Source of the DNA: Flavobacteriia bacterium 40-80
GTDB taxonomy: Bacteria; Bacteroidota; Bacteroidia; Flavobacteriales_D; Crocinitomicaceae
Direction of reading: 5' to 3'
Assembly (NCBI GenBank): GCA_001899145.1
Contig: MKVF01000018.1
Coordinates: 682,001-746,000, forward strand
DNA: 64,000 nt
The notes under the pieces are model-generated. The model was not told the DNA's origin. It saw nothing but the letters and a program-made list of their open reading frames with translations, and did not search any database. Of this stretch, positions 27,091-35,869 are shown one piece after another. Position 1 is the first letter of the stretch, and every line of letters starts with the position of its first letter. The position numbers and the translations under genes are program-made.

Positions 27091-28911
27091 TTAAGATCTC
27101 AATTCCTGTAATTGAATTAATTTCTGATAAGTGCCATTTTCTATGTTCATTAAATCCTCATGCGTTCCCTGCTCTTTGATTTCTCCTTTGTCCAGAACGA
27201 TGATCTGATCGGCATTTTTAACGGTGCTCAAACGATGGGCAATGACAATAGATGTCCGTCCTTCCATCAGATTGTTCAGCGCGTTTTGAACAAGCTTTTC
27301 GGATTCTGAATCCAGTGCGGAAGTCGCTTCGTCAAGAATTAAAATTGCCGGATTCTTCAAAATCGCTCTTGCAATTGCAATACGTTGTTTCTGACCTCCG
27401 GACAACTGTATTCCTCTGTCACCGACAGTGGTATTTAAACCTTCGGGAAAAGAGCTGATGAAATCCCAGGCATTTGCTTTTTTTGCTGCTTCGATCAATT
27501 CAGCTTCGGAAGCGTTTGTTTTCCCGAATCGTATATTTTCAGCTATTGTTCCTGCAAAAAGGAGAACTTCCTGAGGAACGTAGGCTATATGTCGACGTAA
27601 ATGGTTGACATCTATGTTATTAATATTATTCTCTCCGAATAGAATACTTCCTTTATTTACAGAGTAGAAATGCTGGATCAGTGCGGCAATAGTGGATTTT
27701 CCAGCGCCGGACGAGCCTACTAAGGCAAAGCTTTGATTTTGTCTGACTTCAAAAGAAATATTGTTTAAGACTGTGACCTCCGGTCTGTTTTCGTAATGAA
27801 AATGAACATTTTTGAACTGAATAGCTCCGTTGATTACCGGTTGCAGCTTTCCATGATAGATTTCTTTTTCAACAGGTTCATCGATAATTTCCATCAGGTG
27901 GGCCGTTGATCCTATGGATTTCTGAATATTGGAGTACATTTCCGGGAGTGAACCGATAGAACCTGCGATCATTATAGTGAGCAGAATAAAGGAATAAAAA
28001 TCCCCGGAAGAAATCTCGGGCCTTTCTCCCTGTGTCATAAGTAATCCCTGCCATATTACAAATACGATCGAGCCAAATATTGAAAGCACAATGAAGGAGA
28101 CGAATAATCCTCTCCAGCGACCGCTTTTTAAATTCAGCAGCCGGATATTTTCAATAAGCACCCGGTATTTTTCGGATAAGAACTGTTCGTTTGTAAACGC
28201 TTTTACATTGGTAATTCCCATAAGGGCTTCCTCCACAACAGAATTGGATTTTGCAGTTTCCGTTTGTGCATCTTTTGCCAGCTTTTTGATGTATTTTCCG
28301 AAAACAACGGCTGCGATCGCCATGATTGGAACGGTGGAAAGCATGATCAGCGATAGTTTCCAGGAAATGACGGCGAGAAAGCAGACGCCACCGATCACGA
28401 TTACTGTGGAGCGGAAAAATTCTCCAAGTGTAAAACGAAGTGTTTCATTAAGCTGACTGATATCGGATGTCATCCGGGAGGTTAATTCTCCGGTGGTATG
28501 GTTATGGAAGAAAGAAAAAGGCTTGTTGATCAGACGGTTGAATGAATCTTGCCTGACGTCCCGCATAACCCGTTCAGTAAAATCGTTGAAAACAATTATC
28601 TTCAAAAATGAAAACACTGCCTGAATCCCGAAAAGAATAAACAGCGCTACTGCAGCAGTTGAAATATTATCCGTGTTAATCAGGTGGATGGCATCCTGCA
28701 TGTTTGATGCCTGCGCGTTTCCGCTTCCGAGCAGCTGTCCCAGTATTAAAGGAAAAATTAGTCCGATGGAAGTTGTGATAAGTAGTAAGAACCATCCGAA
28801 AGCAAACTCAAGTGTGTACGGTTTGATATAAGAAAGTAATTTCTTTGATTTATTTACCTGATCTTTTGAAAGTTTTATTTTTTCGCGTGTACCTTTTTTC
28901 GGAGCTAACAT
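27091..28911 (-). CDS. ABC transporter, fused permease/ATPase (MsbA-like exporter)
   Basis: A half-size exporter of 606 residues: six membrane helices in the first ~330 residues, then the nucleotide-binding domain. Walker A GSSGAGKST lies near 388-396, Q-loop YVPQEV follows, signature LSGGQKQR near 497, Walker B ILILDEATSALD, and H-loop IAHRLST. It would act as a homodimer exporting a lipid, drug or other hydrophobic substrate; the cargo cannot be inferred. It is divergent from rpmH. Confidence 0.92.
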   Translation of the reverse strand: MLAPKKGTREKIKLSKDQVNKSKKLLSYIKPYTLEFAFGWFLLLITTSIGLIFPLILGQLLGSGNAQASNMQDAIHLINTDNISTAAVALFILFGIQAVFSFLKIIVFNDFTERVMRDVRQDSFNRLINKPFSFFHNHTTGELTSRMTSDISQLNETLRFTLGEFFRSTVIVIGGVCFLAVISWKLSLIMLSTVPIMAIAAVVFGKYIKKLAKDAQTETAKSNSVVEEALMGITNVKAFTNEQFLSEKYRVLIENIRLLNLKSGRWRGLFVSFIVLSIFGSIVFVIWQGLLMTQGERPEISSGDFYSFILLTIMIAGSIGSLPEMYSNIQKSIGSTAHLMEIIDEPVEKEIYHGKLQPVINGAIQFKNVHFHYENRPEVTVLNNISFEVRQNQSFALVGSSGAGKSTIAALIQHFYSVNKGSILFGENNINNIDVNHLRRHIAYVPQEVLLFAGTIAENIRFGKTNASEAELIEAAKKANAWDFISSFPEGLNTTVGDRGIQLSGGQKQRIAIARAILKNPAILILDEATSALDSESEKLVQNALNNLMEGRTSIVIAHRLSTVKNADQIIVLDKGEIKEQGTHEDLMNIENGTYQKLIQLQELRS

Positions 28912-29007
28912 TGAAGTTGTTTTTTGTGCGAAGTTACACTCTGAGTATGAAAAATCGTCTTAATTTTGTCATAATCTGAATTCTTTTGCAAAATTCTTTT
29001 CGAATAC

Positions 29008-29037
29008 TTGTAATTGTAGAAATATTCGCTATCTTTG
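29008..29037 (+). promoter_or_regulatory. rpmH promoter (-33 TTG, 19-bp spacer, -7 TATCTTTG)
   Basis: TTG at 29008-29010 and TATCTTTG at 29030-29037 are spaced by 19 bases, an excellent match to the Bacteroidota consensus. The predicted start is near 29043, giving a 40-base leader. Confidence 0.85.
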
Positions 29038-29082
29038 CAAACCAATTTTAGAAGAAAATAAGCTATTAAATAAATATTAGTC

Positions 29083-29244
29083 ATGAGTAAAAGAACGTTT
29101 CAGCCGTCAGTTAGAAAAAGAAGAAATAAGCACGGTTTCCGTAGCCGAATGGCAACTAAAAATGGACGTAAAGTTTTAGCTGCTCGTCGCGCTAAAGGAA
29201 GAAAGAAATTAACAGTATCCAGCGAGCCATTCCACAAACGTTAA
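29083..29244 (+). CDS. rpmH: 50S ribosomal protein L34
   Basis: A 53-residue highly basic protein beginning [19 protein letters not shown] and containing [19 protein letters not shown], the L34 family signature. It is too short to be caught by a usual ORF length cut-off. It has a well-formed promoter and its own terminator, so it is monocistronic here. No rnpA follows, unlike the common rpmH-rnpA arrangement. Confidence 0.98.
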   Translation: MSKRTFQPSVRKRRNKHGFRSRMATKNGRKVLAARRAKGRKKLTVSSEPFHKR

Positions 29245-29270
29245 TTCATTAATGTTTGAATACATATTTT

Positions 29271-29300
29271 AAGCCGATTCTTATAAGAGTCGGCTTTTTT
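29271..29300 (+). terminator. Intrinsic terminator of rpmH
   Basis: An AAGCCGATTC stem pairs with GAGTCGGCTT (one wobble) around TTATAA, then a T run. It lies 27 bases after the rpmH stop. Confidence 0.88.
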
Positions 29301-29365
29301 AGCTTATGTGAAATAAAATATCGGGTTTTGATGGTGCCTTATTCTCCCCGAAGGAACGACATAAA

Positions 29366-30274
29366 TTAAAGTTTCACTTTCAGTATTTCAAAAGGTTGCT
29401 GATCCAGTTCTGAATGTATTCTCAACGAGTCTTTATAATTGAAAACCTGTCCATCTTCTTTTACTATTTTCAAAAGCGATAAATCCAGTTCCTGAATATG
29501 AAGTAAAGCCTTGTTATGTTCGCTTTCAGAAATGATTCCCGTGTCGGGAAAGTTCTTATCAGGAGTAGCGTAACAGGCAGCGTAACCAAAGTTAATATCG
29601 ACTGCCGGCGACCATTCGGCATTTAACACAGTTTGAGAGACGGCTGTGTAACATTGGTTTTCCATTGCTCTTGCTCTTGCTCCAATGTGAACGCGGGTGG
29701 CACCTTTCAATGTTTCTGTGCAACTCGGCGCGAAAATGATTTCAGCTCCGTTTTTAGCCAGTTGGTGAGATGCGATTGCAAACTCATTATCGTAACAGAT
29801 TTGAATTCCGAAGGCTCCATATTCACTTTCGAAAATGGTGATTGTGTTTCCGTTACCTGAAATTCCCCATTCTTCAGTTTCAAAGCGGGTCATGAAGATC
29901 TTATCCTGATGACCGATAAGCCCGTCTTTCGGAGAGAATACATAAGCTCTGTTGACAAATTTATTCAGATCACCCAGCCACAGCGGAAAAGAAGGGGCAA
30001 TTGCAATGAGATTGTATTTTCGGGATAATTTGGTAAATGTTTCTGTAAAAGGGATCAGCAAACGCTGCATCTCCCGGATTTGTCTTTTCAGATCAGAGCG
30101 AATATCTGATGAAAATGCACTCACCAGATCCATACTTCCGTATTCCGGAAAGCAGATGAAATGTGAATTCTGATCAGTGGCTTGTTGAAACCAGGTTTCT
30201 ATGTATTTTTTCCATTCATTCAGGTTGGAATGCTCTAAAATGGGATATTGTACAAGTGCTATTTTTGTTTTCAT
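29366..30274 (-). CDS. Carbon-nitrogen hydrolase (nitrilase superfamily)
   Basis: The Glu-Lys-Cys triad is visible: E44 in FPEYGSMDL, Lys in GHQDKIFMTRFE (near 140), and Cys in GIQICYDNEFA (near 175). The protein has 302 residues and no signal peptide, so it is a cytoplasmic amidase/nitrilase-like enzyme. Its ATG overlaps the stop of the upstream GNAT gene by 4 bases. The same two domains occur as one fused polypeptide in other bacteria (GNAT plus carbon-nitrogen hydrolase), so the two probably act in sequence on one metabolite. The substrate is not known. Confidence 0.93.
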   Translation of the reverse strand: MKTKIALVQYPILEHSNLNEWKKYIETWFQQATDQNSHFICFPEYGSMDLVSAFSSDIRSDLKRQIREMQRLLIPFTETFTKLSRKYNLIAIAPSFPLWLGDLNKFVNRAYVFSPKDGLIGHQDKIFMTRFETEEWGISGNGNTITIFESEYGAFGIQICYDNEFAIASHQLAKNGAEIIFAPSCTETLKGATRVHIGARARAMENQCYTAVSQTVLNAEWSPAVDINFGYAACYATPDKNFPDTGIISESEHNKALLHIQELDLSLLKIVKEDGQVFNYKDSLRIHSELDQQPFEILKVKL

Positions 30275-30867
30275 CAGAGTGATTTATGCCAAAAGACTAA
30301 TTCTTTATTAGATTCTTCTTGTTCATCAATATCTTTCCATGACATTTTACATATTAAACCAGGAACTTTTTTGTAGTTTCTTTTTGTCCAGAAAATGTCA
30401 TTCGGGTGATAATCAATGGGCTTTAAAGGATGTTTTTCCTGTCGGATTACAGAGCAAAAATAGGCGTCCGAATAGATTCTGAATGAAGCCGCATGTTTTT
30501 CCCGTTCGTCAAAAAAGCGATGCCCTATTCCCAGGCCACGATAAGATTTCATCAAAAGACTTTCCCCGAAATAAAAAATAGTTTCAATCGGAAGATGTTT
30601 TTCAATAAACGGCTTCTGAACTTCTTCCGTTTCTTCTGTCAATGGAATACAAGTGCACGCGCCAACCATTTGATTGTCATCCCAAACAGTAAATACAAGC
30701 GCTTTCTCTGAATTTACATAGGTTTGGAGATAGTGCATCTCATATTCGTGCGTTCCTTCATATAAATAAGGGAAATCACGAAATATTGTAATGCGTAAAT
30801 CGGAGAGGGGAGAAAGAATTTCTTCAATCTCCCTGCCTTTATATTTCTTAAATTTCAGTGCATCCAT
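30274..30867 (-). CDS. GNAT family N-acetyltransferase
   Basis: A 197-residue acyl-CoA-dependent acetyltransferase. The acetyl-CoA loop RGLGIGHRFFDER (Q/RxxGxG/A type) lies near residues 110-122, after a beta-strand segment with FYFGESLLMKSY. I chose ATG 30867 (MDALKFKKY), which overlaps the upstream SnoaL-like stop by one base (TAATG). The longer frame to 30891 would run inside that gene. It is the middle gene of a three-gene operon with the nitrilase. Confidence 0.87.
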   Translation of the reverse strand: MDALKFKKYKGREIEEILSPLSDLRITIFRDFPYLYEGTHEYEMHYLQTYVNSEKALVFTVWDDNQMVGACTCIPLTEETEEVQKPFIEKHLPIETIFYFGESLLMKSYRGLGIGHRFFDEREKHAASFRIYSDAYFCSVIRQEKHPLKPIDYHPNDIFWTKRNYKKVPGLICKMSWKDIDEQEESNKELVFWHKSL

Positions 30868-31271
30868 TATTCTGATACCAGGCGAATCCACAAATCAAGA
30901 TTGTAATAAGTCGTGATCCGTGCGATTTTTCCGTTTTTCACTTCCAGAAAAGCTCCTGCGGGCAAGACATATTTCTGGCCTTTTGCCTCTGGTAATCCCG
31001 GCTCACTTATTTTGTAAATTCCATTTACAGTAAATTCTGTTGCTATTCGAGAAGTATCGTCTTCAGAAGTGAAGAATACCTGATTGGTGAGTGTCTCCTG
31101 ATAGGCGGTGTCCATCTTGTTAAGAAATGCTTTAAATGGTTCCGTTCCGATTCTGGCTTCTCCCTCGTTGGGCTCATGCCGGATATCATCGCTTACCAGA
31201 CTGAGCATGCCTTCCCAGTTTAATTCATTGAAATACTTATAGTACTGCTTTACAATTTCTAATTCGTTCAT
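30867..31271 (-). CDS. SnoaL/NTF2-like protein
   Basis: A 134-residue cone-shaped NTF2-like fold, recognisable from the N-terminal helix IVKQYYKYFNELNWEGMLSL and the sheet segments with GTEPFKAFLNKM and IARITTYYNLDLWIR. Family members are ketosteroid-isomerase-like or polyketide-cyclase-like, and no catalytic residues can be assigned with confidence. It is first of the operon, overlapping the GNAT start. Confidence 0.85.
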   Translation of the reverse strand: MNELEIVKQYYKYFNELNWEGMLSLVSDDIRHEPNEGEARIGTEPFKAFLNKMDTAYQETLTNQVFFTSEDDTSRIATEFTVNGIYKISEPGLPEAKGQKYVLPAGAFLEVKNGKIARITTYYNLDLWIRLVSE

Positions 31272-31336
31272 TTTAAATTTAATTTTCCGCTACTAAAATA
31301 CTCAAAAATGACAGCTTGGAAATTAATTTTATAGAA

Positions 31337-31394
31337 TACATTTGTTAAAAAATGATTTTATAATCGGAAAATAACCGTTTAAATAGTATATTTG
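31337..31394 (+). promoter_or_regulatory. Two TAnnTTTG boxes upstream of the AbiE pair
   Basis: TACATTTGTTA at 31337-31347 and TATATTTGTTA at 31387-31397 are near-identical, 50 bases apart in an AT-rich gap. The second lies 16 bases before the abiEi-like ATG and fits a -7 box. The repeated sequence could also serve as an antitoxin operator. Confidence 0.4.
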
Positions 31395-31410
31395 TTACAA
31401 TATATAAGAT

Positions 31411-32049
31411 ATGAATACCCGGAGAAAAATAAAACCATATACTATTGCACCAATTGCACATCATGTTGTTATGGAAGCCCTCCATGAATATCGCAGGCCG
31501 AATGATAAAATAAGCGAGATGCTTAAAAATGGCGAATTGCTTTCTTTGAGAAGAGGCATGTACGTTCCCGGTCCTGAATTGGATTTGCAAACACCCGATT
31601 TATTCCTGATTGCTAATCATCTGAGAGGGCCAAGCTATGTTTCTATGGAGTCAGCTTTATCTTATTGGGGAATGATTCCCGAACGTGTTTATGAAATAAG
31701 CTCTGTCACATTGAAAACAACTAAAACATATTCAACACCTTTAGGAAGGTTCAGTTTTCAGCATCTGGCTTCTCCCTACTATTCTTTCGGGATTACACGC
31801 CAGGAAATGGCAGACAATCAGATTGCCATGGTAGCAAGCAGGGAGAAAGCACTTTGTGATAAAATTATCGTAACTTCAGGAGTTTTACTTAGAAGTGTTG
31901 TTCAGACAATGGATTTTTTAATTGAAGATATGCGCATCAGCGAAGATCAGTTACAGACACTGGATATTGAGATGATCCGTTCATGGATAGAAGATGCACC
32001 AAAATCAAGTAGCTTGTCTATGCTGATCAAAACGCTTGAACGACTATGA
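31411..32049 (+). CDS. AbiEi-like antitoxin/transcriptional regulator
   Basis: A 212-residue protein of the AbiEi antitoxin type. It has an N-terminal winged-helix-like part (VVMEALHEYRRPNDKISEML, then the LRRGMYVPG wing at residues 49-57). A central segment LIANHLRGPSYVSMESALSYWG and a PERVYEISSVTLK segment are typical of the family. It overlaps the nucleotidyltransferase gene by 4 bases (ATGA at 32046-32049). In characterised type IV systems the antitoxin represses the operon and does not bind the toxin. Confidence 0.85.
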   Translation: MNTRRKIKPYTIAPIAHHVVMEALHEYRRPNDKISEMLKNGELLSLRRGMYVPGPELDLQTPDLFLIANHLRGPSYVSMESALSYWGMIPERVYEISSVTLKTTKTYSTPLGRFSFQHLASPYYSFGITRQEMADNQIAMVASREKALCDKIIVTSGVLLRSVVQTMDFLIEDMRISEDQLQTLDIEMIRSWIEDAPKSSSLSMLIKTLERL

Positions 32050-32897
32050 TAAAAGAATGGATATCAGAATATGCTCCTCAAAATGAGGAAGAAACTTTAG
32101 CAGCTGTGCGTGAGATAATGCAGGAAATAGTGCTTGCAGGATTATCACGTACAGATTTTTTTCAGAAAGCGGCTTTTTACGGAGGGACGGCGCTCCGGAT
32201 TTTTCACGGATTGGACCGTTTTTCAGAAGACCTGGATTTTTCATTGAGAGCTTGTGAACCTGAGTTTTCACTGGAACCTTATTTTTCTGCTATTATTACT
32301 GAATTCGAAGCTTTGGGAATGAGAGTTGATGTCCGGGAAAAGGATAAAAAACAGCAGACCGCTATTGAGTCTGCGTTTCTGAAGTCTGAAACAATATGGA
32401 AAGAGCTGGTGCTGGAAGATGTCATCAGGCAGGCAGGCATCCGTTCCAATAAGAGTGTGAAGATAAAAATAGAAGTGGACCGCCAGCCGCCTTTAGACTT
32501 TGAAACGGAAGAAAAACTGCTTTTGCGTCCGTTTTCTTTTTATGTGAAGTGTTTTACGTTGCCTTCTCTTTTTGCAGGAAAGCTACATGCGTTATTATTC
32601 AGAAAATGGAAAAACCGGATCAAGGGAAGGGATTGGTATGACCTGGAGTGGTATATAAGAAAAAAAGTGCCGCTTGATTTAGATCATTTTTTCAGCCGTG
32701 CGAAGGATACGGGTGACTGGAATGAAGAGCAGATAAGCCCAAAGCAGGTAAAAGAGTTGCTGCTGAAAAAAATTGACAGTGTGTCATTTGACAATATACG
32801 TGAAGATGTTGTCCGCTTTATCAAGGATGATGAAAAACTGAAAATCTGGAGCCCGGATTATTTCAGGGATCTAATTGAAAAAATGAAGTTCTCTTGA
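32046..32897 (+). CDS. AbiEii-like nucleotidyltransferase toxin
   Basis: A 283-residue DUF1814/AbiEii protein. The nucleotidyltransferase motif GGTALRI...DRFSEDLDFSL gives the GG-x(11-13)-DxD signature (residues about 44-63). The conserved K-L-H-A segment (LFAGKLHALLFRKW) and GRDWYDLEWYI follow near 180-205. In tested homologs this enzyme arrests growth or blocks phage by modifying a nucleotide or tRNA target. Coupled to the upstream antitoxin; both lack neighbouring mobility genes. Confidence 0.88.
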   Translation: MIKEWISEYAPQNEEETLAAVREIMQEIVLAGLSRTDFFQKAAFYGGTALRIFHGLDRFSEDLDFSLRACEPEFSLEPYFSAIITEFEALGMRVDVREKDKKQQTAIESAFLKSETIWKELVLEDVIRQAGIRSNKSVKIKIEVDRQPPLDFETEEKLLLRPFSFYVKCFTLPSLFAGKLHALLFRKWKNRIKGRDWYDLEWYIRKKVPLDLDHFFSRAKDTGDWNEEQISPKQVKELLLKKIDSVSFDNIREDVVRFIKDDEKLKIWSPDYFRDLIEKMKFS

Positions 32898-32915
32898 TTT
32901 TTTCTGTTTTTCAAA

Positions 32916-33512
32916 TTACTTCTCTAAAGTATAATGGGTAACGGTTGTACTTTTCGTAGAGTTACCAGAACTTTCTGTTGTGACTTCCAGTTCCATTTTT
33001 TTTCCTTTGGAAGATACGACCTTATAGAGAATAGGTGAATTTTGAGAACCATAATTTGATTCGTAATTCTCTAAAGTTGTTGTTCCGATGGTTTTGTTAT
33101 ACTTCATGTATGTGATTACCAGATGAATCAACTCATGTGTTCCGATGTCATTTTTAGAAGATTTCTCTGCGAAGTACCAAATTCCCGATTCTTCAGATTT
33201 AATAACTTCACTCACGTCATTCTGAATATTGAAAAGACGTTTAAAGCTTCCGTCTTTGCTAAATTCAAACTGGTCCAGTTTTATCTGATAGGTCTTGCTA
33301 AAAGTGCTGTCGCTGTTTTTTTCCGTCACTACATATTTTACACCGTCGTGCTTTATAGTTCGTGACATATTAAATTGACTGTTGGAGGAAGTGTAAGTAT
33401 AAACCTGTTCATAGCTGGTCACGTTCCAGGTACCGGAAAGTTTGGAAGTGCTGATTTTCCCGCAGGAAACTAAAACAGAAGAAACAAAAAGAAATATAAG
33501 AAGCTGTTTCAT
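32916..33512 (-). CDS. Lipocalin-like lipoprotein of unknown function
   Basis: Residues 1-18 are a lipoprotein signal with lipobox VLVSC (Cys about 17). After it LSGTWNVTSYE resembles the opening strand of small lipocalin-like domains (G-x-W motif). The rest is beta-rich (GVKYVVTEKNS, SGIWYF, TTVTHYTLEK). ATG 33512 is chosen because it begins the signal peptide; the frame opens 8 codons earlier. Function unknown. Confidence 0.7.
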   Translation of the reverse strand: MKQLLIFLFVSSVLVSCGKISTSKLSGTWNVTSYEQVYTYTSSNSQFNMSRTIKHDGVKYVVTEKNSDSTFSKTYQIKLDQFEFSKDGSFKRLFNIQNDVSEVIKSEESGIWYFAEKSSKNDIGTHELIHLVITYMKYNKTIGTTTLENYESNYGSQNSPILYKVVSSKGKKMELEVTTESSGNSTKSTTVTHYTLEK

Positions 33513-33542
33513 AAAATGATAAGTTAAGATGTTCAAATTTAA

Positions 33543-34037
33543 TTAATCTTTATGAATAGAATGAATGTCGTTGTGATTTTCTTCGATTTGATTTTTGATG
33601 CGATTGATGGTCTTGCAAAGCAGGAATATATCTTCTGAACTGTTGCTGATCAGCCATTCCCAACCTTTTTTGTCGTTGTCAATTGCCAGTGCCATATAAA
33701 ACAGCTGTTCAAAGCCGTGTGCATTCAGCCATTTCCCTGCACTCTCATTTCCTTCTGCTGCATTGATAAAGGCCATTAAATGCGGATAGCCGTTTTCCAT
33801 CAGCCAGCTTCTTGCTTCATCCCGCAGATAAACAGCCGACGATGCCATGACAATTTCCCGGTAATTATTTTCAAGCAGCCAGTTTGTAACTTCCTGGTTA
33901 CCATTGAGGCATTCTACCCAGGCAAGAATTATTTTAGGATGATAATCAATCGGTTTCATTGCGATTCCCGCTTGCTTTCCTGATGGCAAAGAAGATTTGC
34001 CTGTAATCAGGTTTTTTACTTTTTTCCACCAATTCAT
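33543..34037 (-). CDS. Hypothetical protein with helical repeat-like pattern
   Basis: 164 residues, no signal peptide or membrane segment. Related units of about 35 residues recur, each with an NxW/AxxW..L...G/N pattern: QEVTNWLLENNY, EARSWLMENGYPHL, SAGKWLNAHGFEQL, KKGWEWLISNSSED. This suggests an all-helical repeat fold. I do not recognise a family. Its start overlaps the SpmAB gene stop by 4 bases, which ties it to that membrane protein. Confidence 0.65.
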   Translation of the reverse strand: MNWWKKVKNLITGKSSLPSGKQAGIAMKPIDYHPKIILAWVECLNGNQEVTNWLLENNYREIVMASSAVYLRDEARSWLMENGYPHLMAFINAAEGNESAGKWLNAHGFEQLFYMALAIDNDKKGWEWLISNSSEDIFLLCKTINRIKNQIEENHNDIHSIHKD

Positions 34038-35272
34038 GATTTACTGAAGAATAAATAAGCAACAAAAATTCCGACAATCAGTCCGATCAAATCGGCAATC
34101 AATCCTCCAATGGCTGCATAACGTGTATTCTTTATATTTACTGCTCCGAAATAAACCGCCAGCACGTAAAAGGTCGTCTCTGTGCTTCCCTGGAAAGTCG
34201 CAGCTAATTTTCCGGCGAAGCTATCAACTCCGAGTGAGTTCCATGTATCGATCATTAAAGCTCTGGCACCGCTTCCGGAGAATGGTTTCATAAATGCAAC
34301 AGGTAAAGCGTCTACAAATTCGACAGACCGGATCCCGATCTCAATGAACAGGAAACGAATTCCATCCATCAGAAGGTCCATGGAACCACTTGCCCTGAAG
34401 ACAGCAATAACACATAACATTGCTACCAGATAAGGGACGATGGTAATGGATACCTGAAAGCCTTCTTTTGCTCCTTCGATAAAGCTGTCGTACACATTTA
34501 CCTTCTGCCGCATCGCCATGACTATAAATGTAGTAATGATCCCGAAAAGTAAAAGGTTACTGCCAATCATTGAAAATGAATCAATATACTGCGGATAGTT
34601 TAACAGAAAGGTAAGCAAACTGACGATGAGTGCCGTTAATGCTCCCAGGTAAATCAGGATATTTTTCTGAAATAAGCTGATTCGCTGCCTGATGCAGACG
34701 TAGATCAGCGCGCCAAGTGTAGAAAAATAAGTAGTGATTAATATCGGAAGGAAAATATCAGTTGGATTGGCTGCGCCGTTTGATGCACGAAGCGCCAGAA
34801 TAGAAACCGGAATCAGTGTTAAACCGGAAGCGTTCAGCACCATAAACATAATTTGGGCATTGGACGCAGTGTCTTTGTCAGGATTCAGCTCCTGCAGATC
34901 ATTCATGGCTTTCAGTCCGAGTGGAGTAGCTGCATTGTCCAGTCCGAGCAGATTGGCGGAGATGTTCATAACCATTGAGCCCATTGCAGGATGCTCAGCA
35001 GGAACTTCAGGGAAAATTTTTGTGAAAAATGGGGAAATTAACCGGGTAATTGCTTTAATTGCCCCTGCTTTTTCTCCGACTTTCATGATCCCAAGCCAGA
35101 AACAGAGCGCACCGGTGAGGTATAATGCGATTTCGAAGGCGGTTTTGGCAGCATCGAATAGAGCATCCATCATGATTTTGAAAATTTCCAGCTCCTGTGC
35201 CCAGATTAAGCGGTATAAGCCGGTTGCCATAGCAATCAGGAACATTCCTATCCAAAGTCGGTTCAATAACAT
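34034..35272 (-). CDS. Fused SpmA/SpmB nucleoside-recognition-domain membrane protein
   Basis: A 412-residue polytopic protein with about nine hydrophobic segments. The N-half matches SpmA (ALCFWLGIMKVGEKAG then NISANLLGLDNAATPLGLKAM), and the C-half matches SpmB (MKPFSGSGARALM, FQGSTETTFYVLAVYFGAVN). In spore formers these are separate proteins needed for spore dehydration; in non-sporulating Bacteroidota the fused form is common and its transport role is unknown. Overlaps the 164-residue hypothetical by ATGA. Confidence 0.9.
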   Translation of the reverse strand: MLLNRLWIGMFLIAMATGLYRLIWAQELEIFKIMMDALFDAAKTAFEIALYLTGALCFWLGIMKVGEKAGAIKAITRLISPFFTKIFPEVPAEHPAMGSMVMNISANLLGLDNAATPLGLKAMNDLQELNPDKDTASNAQIMFMVLNASGLTLIPVSILALRASNGAANPTDIFLPILITTYFSTLGALIYVCIRQRISLFQKNILIYLGALTALIVSLLTFLLNYPQYIDSFSMIGSNLLLFGIITTFIVMAMRQKVNVYDSFIEGAKEGFQVSITIVPYLVAMLCVIAVFRASGSMDLLMDGIRFLFIEIGIRSVEFVDALPVAFMKPFSGSGARALMIDTWNSLGVDSFAGKLAATFQGSTETTFYVLAVYFGAVNIKNTRYAAIGGLIADLIGLIVGIFVAYLFFSKS

Positions 35273-35298
35273 ATTGTAAAAATTGGAAATTATTTAAT

Positions 35299-35868
35299 TT
35301 ATTCTTGTTCGAAGCGTTCGCAGATATTAACAAAGTTATTAAATAATAAGCTTCCTAAATTTCCTGAAACTTCCGGATGGAACTGAACACCGTAGAGTGG
35401 TTTTTCTTTATGTTTCATCACTTCATTGATACAGGCATCGGACACGCCCAGATGTATAAAGTTGGGTGGAATGGAAACTGTTTCACAATGGTCTTCCATC
35501 ATTTCAAATTCCCTTGGGAATTTATCAAATAACGGATCTTCCTGAAGAATTTCAATTGTTTGCCAGTCACGATCTTCTTTTTGTCTTGAGACAGTAGCAC
35601 CAAAGGTCAATCCAAGAATCTGATGTCCGAAACAAATGCCCAAAAATGGTTTCTTGTATTGTTTTAGCCATACGGTTTTTTCCAGATAAGGAGCCGGATC
35701 TGTTTCAGAGAGCAGGATAGGGGCGCCGGAAAAAACAATACCGAGGTAATCATCGGGATTTATAGTTTCAAGTTCACTGAACTTTACGAACGTAACGTCC
35801 ATATATTCATCAATAAATTCAGAGATGAACGGAGCTTTAGCTGAACCAAAATCGACTACGAGGATCAT
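35299..35868 (-). CDS. Stand-alone class I glutamine amidotransferase (GuaA-like domain)
   Basis: A 189-residue protein consisting only of a GATase1 domain. Nucleophile C79 is in GICFGHQ, with H164 and E166 in QFHPE completing the triad. The GuaA synthetase part is missing, so it must pass ammonia to a partner or act as a hydrolase on a small gamma-glutamyl compound. ATG 35868 is preferred over the TTG at 35877. It lies 1 base after the TsaC-like stop, and the two are coupled. Confidence 0.85.
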   Translation of the reverse strand: MILVVDFGSAKAPFISEFIDEYMDVTFVKFSELETINPDDYLGIVFSGAPILLSETDPAPYLEKTVWLKQYKKPFLGICFGHQILGLTFGATVSRQKEDRDWQTIEILQEDPLFDKFPREFEMMEDHCETVSIPPNFIHLGVSDACINEVMKHKEKPLYGVQFHPEVSGNLGSLLFNNFVNICERFEQE

Positions 35869-35869
35869 C

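Noticed and set aside
30405-33960. Shared KPIDYHP peptide in the GNAT protein (30274-30867) and the 164-residue hypothetical (33543-34037)
   Set aside because: A seven-residue match without similar context or fold; probably coincidence, though a recurring local sequence cannot be excluded.
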